Source: Nectonema munidae (Eukaryota; Nematomorpha; Nectonematoida; Nectonematidae). Taken from it: DNA of 64,000 nucleotides. The stretch covers positions 1,082,001 through 1,146,000 of the forward strand of contig JAUIRK010000953.1 in assembly GCA_030549495.1 (NCBI GenBank), given 5' to 3'. Positions within the stretch are counted from its first letter, which is position 1; each line of letters begins with the position of its first letter. The position numbers and the translations under genes were made by a program. The notes under the pieces were generated by a model. That model did not search any database. It had not been told where the DNA came from and saw only the letters and a program-made list of their open reading frames with translations. Positions 33,271 to 44,585 of this stretch are shown one piece after another.

Positions 33271-34151
33271 TCACAAAAACAATAACGTGTGATAGACCGT
33301 GTAGGAATCTGCATGAAAATGAAAATGAACCTTATTTGAAATGACTTTACGGTACTCTTTTAGAGTATTTTTTATATACTTTGTTTCTTCTTTTTGAATT
33401 TTGTCACGAGTATGATTGAAAAGGGTGGACACATTTGCTTTCCAAAAATACTTTTTTAGCCATTTTAGGCAATACTCCACGCCACATTTCAGTATATTCA
33501 AAGAAGGAAGATCTCTATGCGCAGCTTGATGACGAAGCTCGACAAGCCATCGCGGCAAATGCAAAACATGGATAGCACGATAGGAAAGAGAACAGTTTTT
33601 ATTCTTTGCCTTGTTAGTCTTGTACTTTTTTTGGTTCTTAAGCTTCTTGTTTTGTCGCTTACATTTAGAAGTAGTATGCAGAAATAGCAGATTCTGTGCA
33701 AATACTTGCAGATATTCAGGGCAATCACAGACGATATTGAAAAACCTGTTGGATGAGGAAAAAATAATAAATACAATTGGTTTATTCCTAATTTACTTTG
33801 AAAGTCTATAAGGTACGTTTTTTTTTATAAAAATGATAAAAAAGTTGGCATGATCTTTCCAAAATTTTTCTAAAATTAAATAATACCTAGTAATCGCGAG
33901 CGAAGCAACAAGTCTACAGACATTTTCTTTTTCAGGTGTTAAAAAGTTGCATTTGGAAATGAGCAAATCTGCAGTTATCAAAACAGGTTGAGGAGTGCCA
34001 TTTAAATCTCTATAAAAATATGTTAACTTGTGAAAGATTCAAAAGGTAGCATAATTACCTTAGCTTCCAAATTTCAATATTATCTAAGCCATGCTTTATA
34101 GTTGCAACATTAGAACTATACAACTGCTTATAAACAGATAAAAACTCTTCC
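33271..34151 (-). CDS. LAS1L: LAS1-like pre-rRNA endoribonuclease, three exons, N-terminus missing
   Basis: Three exons join in phase on the minus strand: 34151-34059, 34009-33887 and 33745-33271. The junctions use GT-AG (donors AAG/GTAATT and TAG/GTATTA; acceptors ATTTTTTAG, TTTTTATAG and TCATCCAACAG). The conceptual protein reads EEFLSVYKQLYSSN, then LDNIEIWKLRDLNGTP, ITADLLISKC, VCRLVASLAITRFFN and LHLPRWLVELRHQAAHRDLP followed by ILKCGVEYCLKWLKKYFW. This follows LAS1 proteins throughout. RHQAAH keeps the R, H and final H of the HEPN RNase motif RHxxxH. LAS1 cuts ITS2 during 60S ribosome maturation together with the NOL9/Grc3 kinase, in the nucleus. A lysine-rich loop (SKCKRQNKKLKNQ..) precedes the motif. 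The first exon is not found; it may lie beyond the hAT element at 34315-38457. The last residues (HFHFH..) may be intron read-through, since a GT donor exists at 33330. Confidence 0.87.
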
Positions 34152-34727
34152 CTAAAAAATAAAAAGAAACACTATTTTTAATGGTATAACCCTTAAATAA
34201 TGAAGCATAATTATATTTTGTATATTAAAAGACTATATATTCCAGTATTAACACTCATTTAGAGATAGAGACGAGTTAATTTTCACTGATTTTGATAATC
34301 ATAGTCATAGCATCCAGGGGCGCACATCCGGGGGGGGGGGGGCGAGGGCGACCGCCCCCCCCCCCCCAATAATTTTCTATAAGTAAGAGTTGATCATGAT
34401 CATTCGAAAAGATAAAAGAATGGAGACTTTCGAATCAATCAAACATCACATGCCAAGCTGCTCTGAAATTCCTATCGAACATATTTTACAGACGATGCAT
34501 GAGAGCTATATAATAATAATCCATTGCTTCAATATGCACACAATAAGTAAGCAATGTTTTATCACAGTGTCTCCTCTTTATAGTATTTTTGAGCAAACAT
34601 ATGTTGATGATCCACTAGATTTTCTCATCTTCTGTCACAGTGATTCTATTTCTCTTTCTGTCTCCTCTGTTTTTCTCTTTCGCTTTCTCTACTAAAACTC
34701 AATCACTCACTCAAGCTCTTTTCTCTC

Positions 34728-34934
34728 CAGTGACGTAGCTAGGCTGGGGCATGAGGGGCCGTGCCCACACTCCTATGTACTGCATGGTGCCCCCATGCAT
34801 CTTATGCCATATCAGTTTTTGAAAATTTCTCCAATGAAAGGATCAAGAAAGTATAAAAAGAAAGTAAATAATGTGCAAGTTTTTTATTTTTAAATTGTGC
34901 TCCTTCTATCAACTTTTTTTTGGCTACACCACTA
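34728..34934 (+). mobile_element. 207-bp hAT-type MITE in left arm
   Basis: The left end CAGTGACGTAGCTAGGC and the right end (complement TAGTGGTGTAGCCA) pair imperfectly. Flanking 8-mers TTTCTCTC and CTTCTGTC agree at six of eight positions. Sequence such as GGGGCCGTGCCCACAC just inside the left end is common in such elements. Non-coding. Confidence 0.6.
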
Positions 34935-35440
34935 CTTCTGTCTAATGTGCATTTAGAGTTAAATAATAGTTTTCAATCGTTACAATTTTATATCAATGAA
35001 TATTGTTAGACTCGCGCTAAGAATTTTTTTTCAACAAAAGTCACTTAATCTTTATTTTGTTACATCTTGTAACATTTGAAAACTTTAATTTTTTCAAGTC
35101 AAGAAATTTTTTTCAATAGTTATTTGGGAATGAATATTCTGACTATCTATTCAGTTTAAAAACAAGAATACTCTATTTGCTTAATATTTGGGCAGAGATA
35201 TTTTTTATAATGTTCGATTGTTAAATTTTATAAATAACATTTGTACATAATTAATTAAAAGATTTTTTTAGAGAAAATTTGTTGATTATTATAATAAAAA
35301 TATAATATCGAAACAAAATGTTTCAGTTGTTAAAAATGTACTTGATCTATTTATGACGCTTTCAGAATTTTATTTGTAGACAAATATTCAAAAAAACGTA
35401 ATGATTTTCTTTTCTCGTATACTTTGATTTATGTTAGTTT

Positions 35441-36727
35441 GGTCCTCGGACATTTCGCCCCATTATTTTCATAAGACAGTTCGCCCCATTATTTTCATAA
35501 GACAGTTCGCCTCATTATTTTCATAAGACATTTTGTTTCATGAACAATTCGCCCCGTTTTTTTCATAAGACATTTTGTCTCATTTGTTTCGATATTATAT
35601 TTTTATTATAATAATAATCAACAATTTTCTTAAAAAAAGATTTTATTATGTACAGTGTTATACTTATAAAATTTAACAATCCTACATTATAAAAATATCT
35701 CTGCTCAAATATTAAGCAAATAGAGTATTCTTGCTTTTAAACTGAATAGCTAGTCAAAATATTCATTCCCAAATAACTATTGAAAAAAATTTCTTGACTT
35801 GAAAAAATTAAAGTTTTCAAATGTTACAAAATGTAACAAACGTAGTGATAAAGATTAAGTGACTTTTGTTGAAAAAAATTCTTAGCGAGAGTCTAACAAT
35901 ATTCATTGATATAAAATTGTAACGATTGAAAACTATTATTTAACTCTAAATGCACATTAGACAGAAGTAGTGGTGTAGCCAAAAAAAAGTTGATAGAAGG
36001 GGCGCAATTTAAAAACAAATAACTTGCGCAACATTATTTATACTTTCTTGATCCTTTCATTGGAGAAATTTTCAAAAACTGATATCGCATAAGTTGCATG
36101 GGGGCACTATGAGGTACATAGGAGTGTGGGCACGGCCCCTCATGCCCCAGCCTAGCTACGTCACTGGAGAGAAGAGAACTGAATGAGATAGGAAGGCTTA
36201 AAGAGAGAAGAGGGCTTGAATGAATGATTGAGTTTTAGCAGAGAAAGGGGAAGAGAAAAACAGAGGAGACAGAAAGAGAAATAGAATCACTGACAGAAGA
36301 TGAGAAAATCTAGGATCATCAACATGTGTTTGCTCAAAAATACTATAAAGAGGAGACGTGATAAACATTGCTTACTTATTGTGTGCATATTGAAGCAATG
36401 GATTATTATTATATAGCTCTCACGTATCGTCTGTAAAATATGTTTGATAGGAAAAATGCGATCATCATACATGTTTTATAAACAAGCAGCAACTAGAAAA
36501 TTATTAGGGCCCCGTTATTTTCTTAAGACATTTTGTTTCATGGACAATTCTAAAAAATTAAGAGATAAATTGATTAATTTGAAATAATTTAATAGAGATA
36601 AAATAAACAAGAATATACATTTTTTTAATAATTTTTACACATAATAAGCAAAGACGGATGAAACTAATAGCCTATAAGACAATTTGTCAGGGGGCAAATT
36701 GTCTATGGGGCGAAATGTCTGTCGACC
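35441..36727. mobile_element. Element A, copy 2, disrupted
   Basis: It starts GGTCCTCGGACATTTCGCCC after ATGTTAGTTT, as at 17798, and ends GGGCGAAATGTCTGTCGACC. The left array shows a 26-bp spacing (CATTATTTTCATAAGACAGTTCGCC repeated), unlike the 42-bp spacing of copy 1, because the short linker CATGGACAATTCGC is absent. At about 35581-36510 it is interrupted by the right arm of the inverted duplication. Confidence 0.75.
35968..36166 (-). mobile_element. hAT-type MITE, mirror copy in right arm
   Basis: This is the reverse complement of 34728-34934, carried along in the inverted duplication. It runs from TAGTGGTGTAGCCA to GCCTAGCTACGTCACTG and shows a few substitutions relative to its partner. 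Confidence 0.7.
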
Positions 36728-36962
36728 GTTATTTAAATAATTTTTTAATTTTAAGGGCTAGCTACTTAAAGGTTGGCTTTTGCTGCTTATAAAAACTTGA
36801 AAATATCAAATAAACTCTAATTATTTATGCCTCCTATTATTTTGAAATTATTCTGAGAACAGACGGTTCTATTTTAAAATAGTGAAAATTGCTTTATTAG
36901 TATATTTTGTTTCCTTCTCTCTTATGTTAATTATGTAACAAAATTTTCAATTTTGAGTAAAA

Positions 36963-37108
36963 GGTAAGGTGCAGCGGGTTTATTTTCATTGACAAGGCAC
37001 TGATGTACCGACTATGTCAAACTGAACAAATTCTTATCGATGAGGAATCGAATCCAGAGGCTTCCGTGCTGAGTCCATTATCTCAAACAACCTGCCATGC
37101 CACCCATA
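36963..37108 (-). mobile_element. tRNA-derived SINE, family 1, inside hAT copy 2
   Basis: It corresponds base for base, with few changes, to the SINE at 18396-18545, at the same place in the outer element. B box GGATTCGATTCC is intact and the tail is GTGCCTTGTCAATG. Its presence in both copies means it inserted before the outer element duplicated. Confidence 0.75.
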
Positions 37109-37640
37109 GAATTTGCTGTAGGGGATACGTCAAATTAGTTTTCAAAAAATTTAAGTTATGCTCTAAAAATTTTTTAGTTTTTGTTGAAGCTCTATAACTT
37201 TTTCTGATAGACTTTTTTTCCTTAAAAGTTATTATAAAAGGCAAATCATTGCAAAATGTTAAAAGTTATTTTACTTTTTGTAGCTTGTATCAATTTAGCT
37301 TTTAAACTATTTTTGAATGATGCTGAGTAAAATGAAATAATGCGATCTTAATTTTTTGTTTGCACAATTATAACTTCATTTTATACCCTTGCCCCTGAAT
37401 CAATCACATTTTTTCATATAAACATTGTAGGGTGTCTACTGTCTAGTAGATTCTTTGCCTTTAGACTACATTCACTCATATAAAACTATCTAACCTTCAG
37501 TTATTTGTTTTCTCTATGAATCAAATATTCTTTCATCAATTCCTGTAATGTGCCTGGTAGACTATACTTCATTTTTCAAATCAAAAGCCTATTCCACCAC
37601 CTAACAATTTTGGATTTTTTTTAAACTAGTGTATATTCTA

Positions 37641-38210
37641 TGGTTGTAGGTAAAAATGCCCCTGGAAAAAATGCCTCCAGAAAAAATGCCCCTAATTAAA
37701 ATGTAGGAAAAAAAGCCCCCTAATTTTTGATTTTCAGGATTTTTTATATAAATATTTTTATTTGGTACCTTTTGAAAGGCTAAATTTCTAAAATTTCTTA
37801 ATCTATAGGGTTTTTTTTGTGAAGTTCTTGAAAACAATAGCAAAGGTGCAGATTTGTAGGAATGTGTTCTTAAAATCAGTTAAAATACAAATTATATTTA
37901 GAAAGTGTTCTGATACACACAAAGTCCAAAAATATTTATTGTTTTATAAATTTTTTTTTGTATTTAAAAAATTGTCGTATGCTGAGTTTTTTAGTTTACT
38001 TTAATTAAATTTTAAATGTCTTAGATGAAAAGTTAACTTTTTTTTTTACAAAAAAACCTTTATTTGACATATCTTTTTTAAAAAAATTTTTTTTTTAATT
38101 TTAATAATTTTTTGAATTTTTTTTGTGTTTTACCTAATTTTAAATTGGGGCATTTTTTCTGGGGGCGTTTTTTCCTACTTTTTAATTGGGGGAATTTTTT
38201 CTGCGCACCA
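37641..38210. mobile_element. 570-bp inverted-repeat element with AAAAAATGCCCC-type arrays
   Basis: The left end TGGTTGTAGGTAAAAATGCC and the right end (complement TGGTGCGCAGAAAAAATTCC) pair. Each arm is a short array of 'AAAAATGCCCCnnn' units (three to four on the left, three on the right, inverted). Copy 1 has the uninterrupted site GTGTATATTCTGCAAACTT near 19055, confirming insertion. Flanks TATTCTA and TATTCGA agree at six of seven positions. The interior is extremely T-rich with no ORF of interest. Confidence 0.75.
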
Positions 38211-38457
38211 TATTCGATATGCAAATTTAATTAAAATATTTTCGCTGGAAGTATAGTATTTAAATTCACCAATTTTGTAAAAAAAATATAAAGTAGTCTT
38301 ATAAATTTAGGACTTTAGGTATGCGCTGAATACACTATATTTTAAAGGATTGCTTGAATATTTGGTCTCCCGTGGTATTTCCAGACCACTAATTTTGAAA
38401 ATTGCAACAAAAAATTTTCGCCCCCCCCCCCAATAATTTTGAAGATGTGCGCCCCTG

Positions 38458-39600
38458 ATAGCATCTAGTGATAGACAACTCAAAACTAACGAAATGTAAT
38501 TATATTAACATTACAATTTAAAGATTGTGGAATTTACCGAATGACTTAGTTACAAGAAATTAAATTTTTCGTAAATTATTTTACGAGCAAAATGAAATTT
38601 TAAAAATCAGGAATCGAAATTGGTAGCAACGACAAAGCATTTAGAAAGTGTTGGGTTTTTAATATATACAATGCTAACAGAATTGTGTGAAAATAATGAT
38701 CAAAATAGGCTCATATAAATGACACACAAACTAAAATCAATCATACTTAAAATTGTATTATATAAAATTGGATGTCAGTATAGTGGAAGGCACCAGACTG
38801 TTTATTTAACTACCCAGTTATATTTTTTAGAAAAGATAAAATAAAATGAATGTTTAAATGACTATGAACTATTTGAAATATGAAATATCAGAATTCTAAA
38901 AAAAATATATATATAATTCTGGGTTAATTTTAGAGAGTATTATTTTTTTACCGATTAATCCAGCATGTAGTGATTAGTGAATTCTTGTCATTGATTTTAT
39001 GGTTGAAAGACATTGCAATTTGAAAAGGGTGAAACTTAAAAAATTAGTAAAATAAAGAAGAATGATACTCTAGATATAAGAGGATATTCTTTTGTCCTTT
39101 TTTAAATTTGGACTAATATAGGTGTTATTAAGAAAAATAAACAACGATTATAATGAAGACTAAAACAGTAACTGAGAAGATAGAAGGCCCATTTTTAATA
39201 AACTAATCAGATCCTTAAGTTAACTACTACCAATAACTAAGCTAAAATAACAAATAAATTTGAGAACCAAGAAGGAATTAGATTAGATTTGAATTTATAG
39301 AAGTAATATGCGCGAATTATTTTTCCAGTATATAAGTTTTAAATAATAATTAATTGATCATATTAAAACGTTAAATTGAAGAATCTTATTTCATTAGGTT
39401 AAAAACTTAAATGAATACACTATTTAGAAAATTGTAATAGCTTGATACTGATTGCTAGGTAGTCTACTGCAACATTTTAAATATTCACATTATACGATCA
39501 TAATACCGTTCAAACTATTTCCAGCCAAATAGCTTCCATTTTCTTTCTCCTAAAAGTTGAGGTGGTATTTTAAATTTTTTTAGTTGTCTGTATCGCATCC
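38458..39600. other. Non-coding stretch; possible intron or upstream region of the LAS1-like gene
   Basis: It begins with the ATAGCATC duplication. I searched the minus strand for a LAS1 first exon and saw none I could support. No other feature is recognised. Confidence 0.4.
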
Positions 39601-39640
39601 ATAGGGAAGAATAATCTTCAATAGATGGACAGATAGTAAG

Positions 39641-39720
39641 GATAGTCAAGATCAAGAATCGAACCCGAACCACCTAGATCAAGACCCTACGCTCCTATCA
39701 CTAGGCCATCTGCCGATATG
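39641..39720 (-). mobile_element. tRNA-like sequence, SINE family 2
   Basis: The minus strand reads GGCAGATGGCCTAGTGATAG (A box) and GGTTCGGGTTCGATTC (B box) at tRNA-like spacing. The 3' side runs into TTGATCTTGACTATCC without a CCA-ready acceptor stem pairing with the 5' end. It differs from family 1. I prefer a SINE or tRNA pseudogene to a functional tRNA. Confidence 0.5.
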
Positions 39721-41300
39721 ACATAAATTTTGAAAATGAAGTTACTTTTGATTTATATTTATTTCAATTGTATAAAAAATGCCAATTTTTTCATGTACAT
39801 TTATTTAAAAATGTTATAAATTTACCTTGAAAATTAAAATGAAGAAAAATAATTGTTCATTATATACTGAAAGGGCTTAGAAATTATAAATTTTCAATGA
39901 AATTTTTTTTAAATATTAAAAAAAATATTGTTTAATCCTTAAAATTTTTGTCTCCCCTAATTTGAATACCTCGCATTTTACTATAAAATGAGGTGTGAAT
40001 TTTTAAACCTTCCTTTTCTGAAAAAGATTGCCAAACCCTTAGTGAGACACTATAAAATTACAATTAAGAAAATTGAAATATTTATAGATGTGTTACCGGT
40101 GTAAAATGAATAAAATTCAAGAGTCGTGGGGAAATGAGCTGACAGAAACAAAGTTAAATTGCGACCTAATAAAAAAAGATATGAACATAGAACTTAACAT
40201 ACATATAAATCTCGAGTTTCTTATTCAGATGTCAAAGACCTCATTCTGATGATAAGAATGCAAAATTTTTATAATTGTGAACCATTTTTGTTACCTCGAT
40301 AAGGATTGAAATGTCTATGCGAAAAAATTAAAACAAAATTTTTTATTTTTCAAAGATTTTGATTTATTGACGCAGCTTGTAAGACGCAGAGGACTTGAAA
40401 GCTGAAATTTTTCAAAGAAAAAAAATAAAATAAAAACTTTAAAAATTTCTTAACGGATAAATTTATTTAAATTTTATTATAAAATAACTTAAATTAACAA
40501 ATCTAGAAAATGTTAGATTATTCCCAAATAAAAAAAGCGTGTTTATCCTAAAATGATTTTACAATATTTTTTGAAAACTATTCTATTTAATTGTACAGCT
40601 TTGTTTTATAAAATTGTACAATTAAAGCTGAAGATTAAAGACAAGTAGAGTCAACTTTAATTTTAATGTATTATTCTGTTTTTATGTATAATATTTTCAA
40701 GAAAATAAATTAAAACGACTCACCACTATTGAATATCCGCAGACTTTTACTGATTATTTTTTATATGTAAAACTAGAAGTCTTGTGCTTTTGTCTAGATT
40801 TACTGAATAAAAGTAATTATATAAATACTATAATTTTGCGTTTCAAATTTCAATGGAGCTAAAAATGACGCTAAAACGCTTATATCTACTTTTTGAAAGA
40901 AAAATATAAAATTGAAAATTTTATATAATTTGCCTCTTTTTTAATTCCAATCGTTTCGGTAAAGTTATATTTTAATTTGAAGTGAGATTTTGGTCAAAAA
41001 TGACCCCGATTAAAGATTAAAAATATTTTTTCACTTTCTTTATATATTTTTTTGTTTCTTCCATGCAGTTGACATAACTCACAATTATTGCACCTGAGGT
41101 AAAAGCCCTTTAGGTAACTAAAATTGACTGAAATTTTTAATTTACATTAGGTTAAAATGCTAAAGAATATCAAAAAATAGAATTTTTTTTTGAATTAAAT
41201 ACAAGAAAATGAAATCTATAGAAGGACTTTTTAATGAATTTTACTTAACAAAGGTTATTGATATAAAAAAAAAAGTTATTTTCATGCCCTGTCTTAAACG
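39721..41300. other. Non-coding AT-rich stretch
   Basis: There are no conserved coding blocks, no inverted termini and no tRNA-like sequence that I can support. Confidence 0.45.
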
Positions 41301-41309
41301 CACAGTCAC

Positions 41310-42480
41310 AATTTCAAAGTGCTTGAAAATTTCATAAGTGAACCAAATTTTTTTCATATAATTAAAAAATCATATATAAGAGATATAATAACGAGGAGCG
41401 AAAGAACATTAAAACATGATAAGTTTACATTTGCAGTTTACAAACAAAACATCTTTTATTTGTACAGGTATGATCATACTTATTTAACAAAAACATTTGT
41501 AGTGTATTCTTGAAACATCTCAAAGACTTTTCTATTCCGAATTTCAAAAGAAATTTATTCCAGTGTTTTATTATTCAATGTCTTAAGAAATTTTTCGTGG
41601 AGACAAGCTTAGTCCTTATTATTTGTAAACTACTATACTTTTTAAGACAATCATTCTTAGATCCACTATTGATTGCAATCTATGGACTGAATATTATATA
41701 GGCAAAGTATTCGAAAAGAAGTTGTATGTAAAATTAGAGATTTGCCGAGATCTTTTAATTTCAATAAATTGTTTTGCATGAAAAAGAGAGATGTATGACT
41801 TAATGAGGGCTGATTGAAAAAACATAGCTTTTGTTTAATTACTGTTTACTTGGAGAAAATTTACTCTACACCAATCTAAAACTGGATTAATAACTTGATC
41901 AATATAGCAACATGATGGGCTCAGTTCTGATGGAGGAACTATAGTTATGAACAGGGAAAACAGTAATTGGGCAAGTATACCATCTTGAGGTACGCTATTA
42001 TAATCGAGAAAACTCCCTCAACTTCAACCCGCTGACGACGTAAAGTTAGGTAAGAAGATAAGAGATTCATTGCCTGTGAGGAGAATCCAAGGTACTGTAA
42101 CTTATCTATCAATATTTTATGCGACACACAATCAAAAGCTTTAGATAGATCAACAAATATATCTAAAGTTTCATCAGATCTTTCTAATAGAGTAGAAACT
42201 TCATTTAAAAATATGAATGGAAATATGTTGATGAATAATTTGGTCTTAATGCAAATTGACAATTATATAAAATGTCATTTTGATATATGTAGGAAAATAT
42301 CTGATCATAAAGTAACCTTTCGAAGATTTTCGACAGAGATGTTATTATACTGATGGGTCTATAATTTTCACAAATATATCTTTGACCTTTTTTGTAAATT
42401 GGTAAAACATTTGAAAGCTTAAAAAAACAGGGAATAGTTGGTGTTCAATACAGGAATTAAACAATTTATCATTATCATTG
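41310..42480 (-). pseudogene. Jockey/CR1-like reverse transcriptase relic
   Basis: Read leftward: at about 42440-42300 KLSNVLPIYKKGQRYICENY then RPI and a 'LSKIFERLLYDQ' helix. At 42262-41970: TLDIFVDLSKAFDCVSHKIL then SYLTLRRQRVEVEG. A frame change leads to SVPQDGILAQLLFSLFIT near 41975. The YADD block is deleted, and the text resumes with VINPVLDWCRVNFLQVN and a KAMFF block. Towards 41310 only weak resemblance to a C-terminal domain remains. It is older than the element at 12945. Confidence 0.75.
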
Positions 42481-42517
42481 ATAAATTGGTAGTAAGCTTC
42501 CATCTAACAGAATTATT

Positions 42518-43210
42518 TTGGGTAGACTTTTACATCTTCATCGAATTGAAAGAAAGACATTGACAGAAAGTGCAAAAACAACTGTTGAAGAGCTTCTGCT
42601 GATTTGGACCAAAGCAAGATTGCCAACTAAGCCAAATTATAACATTATTAAAAAGTTGAGAGAGTTCCATTTACAGTGGCAAAATCTTAGTAAAAGCTCA
42701 AAATGAAAATCTGATAATCAAAAAAAGAAAGAAGAAAATTTCTCGAGCACACTTGATGACTTATTTGATGTTGCTCATCAAGATGCTTTCAGAATAATAA
42801 ATTGTGAAGAAGATAGAGACTTTTTGCAAGCTCAAGAGAAAAAGGGAGAAGAGGATCCATGGGAAAAATCCATAGAAAGCTTACAGGTATAGAAGAACAT
42901 AGAAAGAAAAGACTAGAAGCTGAAGAAAGTAGAAAAGAAAAGGAAGCTGAAAGAAGAGAAGAATCTGTGTGTAGTACTCTGAATGAAATGGATATGGATT
43001 TCACTGCCGAAAAAGATGAGAATGCTGATCCCATCTCATAAAAACTTTCAAAAAGTGGAAATGGCGTAGAAAAAATTAAAAAGATTAATACGCCTCAATT
43101 AGCATTTGTTTTAGACAGGACAGGTTTCAGTGACAGAAAGGCTATGCATATACTTTCTGCTACAATAAAGGCTCTCAATCATAAACCTGATAAGTACACA
43201 CCACCGTGTT
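42518..43210 (+). pseudogene. Repeat-encoded protein of unknown family, 5' part
   Basis: The frame gives LLHLHRIERKTLTESAKTTV then EELLLIWTKARLPTKPNYNI and KKLREFHLQWQNLSKSSK. After a stop it continues with a K/E-rich stretch (43 residues dominated by K, E and R), and further on a DRKAMHILSATIKALNHKPDK-type segment (43132-43197). The remainder of the same gene resumes at 48556 after a 5.3-kb insertion. I recall this N-terminal pattern as repeated in arthropod and cnidarian genomes, which suggests an unclassified transposon gene, but I cannot name it. Confidence 0.55.
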
Positions 43211-44016
43211 TAAGGCAAGGACGGGGGAGGGGGAGAAGGGAGCGGAATCCGCCCCCTTAAAAAATATTTTCTTAATATTTAAAAACTAATAATTTAACTA
43301 AATTATGCTTTTTTCACTTTTTCTTAATCACTATTTGTAGTGATTTAAAAGAAGTTATATTTTTTTCTTATATGAAATATTTTGACAATGTATATGTTGT
43401 AAAAATGGCAGAATAGGATTAAAAAGTTTCTTCTTTTCTTATTAAGTTTTAAGCAATTTTTCCTATGAGAAACCATAAATTTTTAATAAAAATTGAACAT
43501 ATTATAACTTTTATTTAGTTAACTGTTTAAAAAAGTAAAAAAATTTTATAATAGGGCATTGAATTCAAAGGATATATTTGAAAATACTTTATTTATAAAT
43601 CAGCAACTAATGCTGATTCACAACAACTATTTACCCTGCAACTTTGTTTATATAAAAAAAAAGATTTAGTTATCAAAACCTAAAAGCCACCTATGTTTAT
43701 TTACTGACTTTTTTAAGTTTTCTGCTTAAAAAGTCACAGAACTCGATCATTAATGGCTTTCATAAAGCATTAGTAAATATGAAAATCAAAAAACGTAAGG
43801 TACATGCTTCCATACTTTTTCTTCAATTTCATTTTTACTTTTGTCAGAAATAGAATGTTTTGATCTAGAATACAAGAGCTTGAAAACTTGGCTTAATCAA
43901 AATTTTCACATCCTTCAATGCTTATGACGTCATAATAAAAACAGTATACATTCATTACAAAATGATATGTATGTCTGTCATTGCTGTATATTTTAACTAT
44001 ATACAATACGTATATA

Positions 44017-44585
44017 CAGGGCCGCCCTTAGGCCACTGCAACCTATGCGGCCACAGTGGGCCCCGCGCTTCTCATTTTAAATTTTGATGATATATTGTAT
44101 GATTTCGCTAAACGCAAGATTCGCAAAGTAAAGTTACTTTGATCTTCATTTTGTGTTAATGAAAAAGTAATAAAACAAATCCCTTTTCTTTTTTTCAAAA
44201 TTTTATTTCTCACTTTTAATCTTTTTTCCTACCCACACTGGGCCCCGCGCAATCCATTTTGCATAGGGTCCCGCGAACACTAGAGCCAGCCCTGCTTAAT
44301 CCTATATTAGTGTTGGGCTAAATTTGTCAGTTCAAGTGGTGGGGCGTAAAGTGCACCACCCCCTCAATTTCTCCTATATTAATGTTTTTATAAATAATTT
44401 CAATGTCATATTTCAACTATGCTAAATCCAGTAGTGATGTTCTTTTTTTATGAAAATTAATCAAACCTGTCAAATAAAATTGATTTATATATGACAGCTT
44501 ATCTTAAAAGTTTTAATTTAAATAATTATATAATTATATGCAATCCAATTTGCATAGGGCCCCGCGAAAACTAGGGCCGGCCCTG
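44017..44585 (+). mobile_element. 569-bp hAT-type MITE with a doubled right terminus
   Basis: Perfect 8-bp duplication CGTATATA at 44009-44016 and 44586-44593. The left end is CAGGGCCGCCCTTAGGCC and the right end CTAGGGCCGGCCCTG. A second right terminus lies inside (GCATAGGGTCCCGCGAACAC through GCCAGCCCTG, ending 44294), so 44017-44294 is equivalent to the whole 277-bp element at 59965-60241. The extra 291 bp ends in another copy of the terminus (GCATAGGGCCCCGCGAAAAC). Non-coding. Confidence 0.88.

Larger units (their letters stand above)
34470..36451. repeat. Large inverted duplication, arms about 0.85 kb
   Basis: 34470-35320 and 35581-36451 are reverse complements with scattered differences, around a 260-bp spacer. 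Anchors: CATATTTTACAGACGAT near 34485 answers ATCGTCTGTAAAATATG near 36427. The MITE in each arm starts or ends CAGTGACGTAGCTAGGC. ATATCGAAACAAAATG at 35305-35320 answers CATTTGTTTCGATAT at 35581. Copy 1 has only the second half of the left arm (from about 17465) and no right arm, so the right arm is a secondary inverted insertion into element A of copy 2. A transcript across it would form a long hairpin. Confidence 0.88.
34315..38457. mobile_element. hAT-type non-autonomous element, copy 2, rearranged
   Basis: The left end CAGGGGCGCACATCC begins at 34315 and the right end GATGTGCGCCCCTG ends at 38457. A perfect 8-bp duplication, ATAGCATC, lies at 34307-34314 and 38458-38465. It aligns with the outer element at 12913-20271 but lacks its retrotransposon and its element B. 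In their place it carries an inverted duplication (34470-36451), a small MITE (34728-34934, repeated at 35968-36166) and a 570-bp element (37641-38210). Its insertion lies only 163 bp from the first recognised LAS1-like exon, so it probably sits in an intron of that gene. Confidence 0.9.

Noticed and set aside
39641-39720. Functional tRNA gene
   Set aside because: A and B boxes are present but the acceptor stem does not pair and the sequence continues into SINE-like tail.
41319-41701. Two plus-strand open frames
   Set aside because: They lie opposite the decayed C-terminal region of a reverse transcriptase and show no family features of their own.
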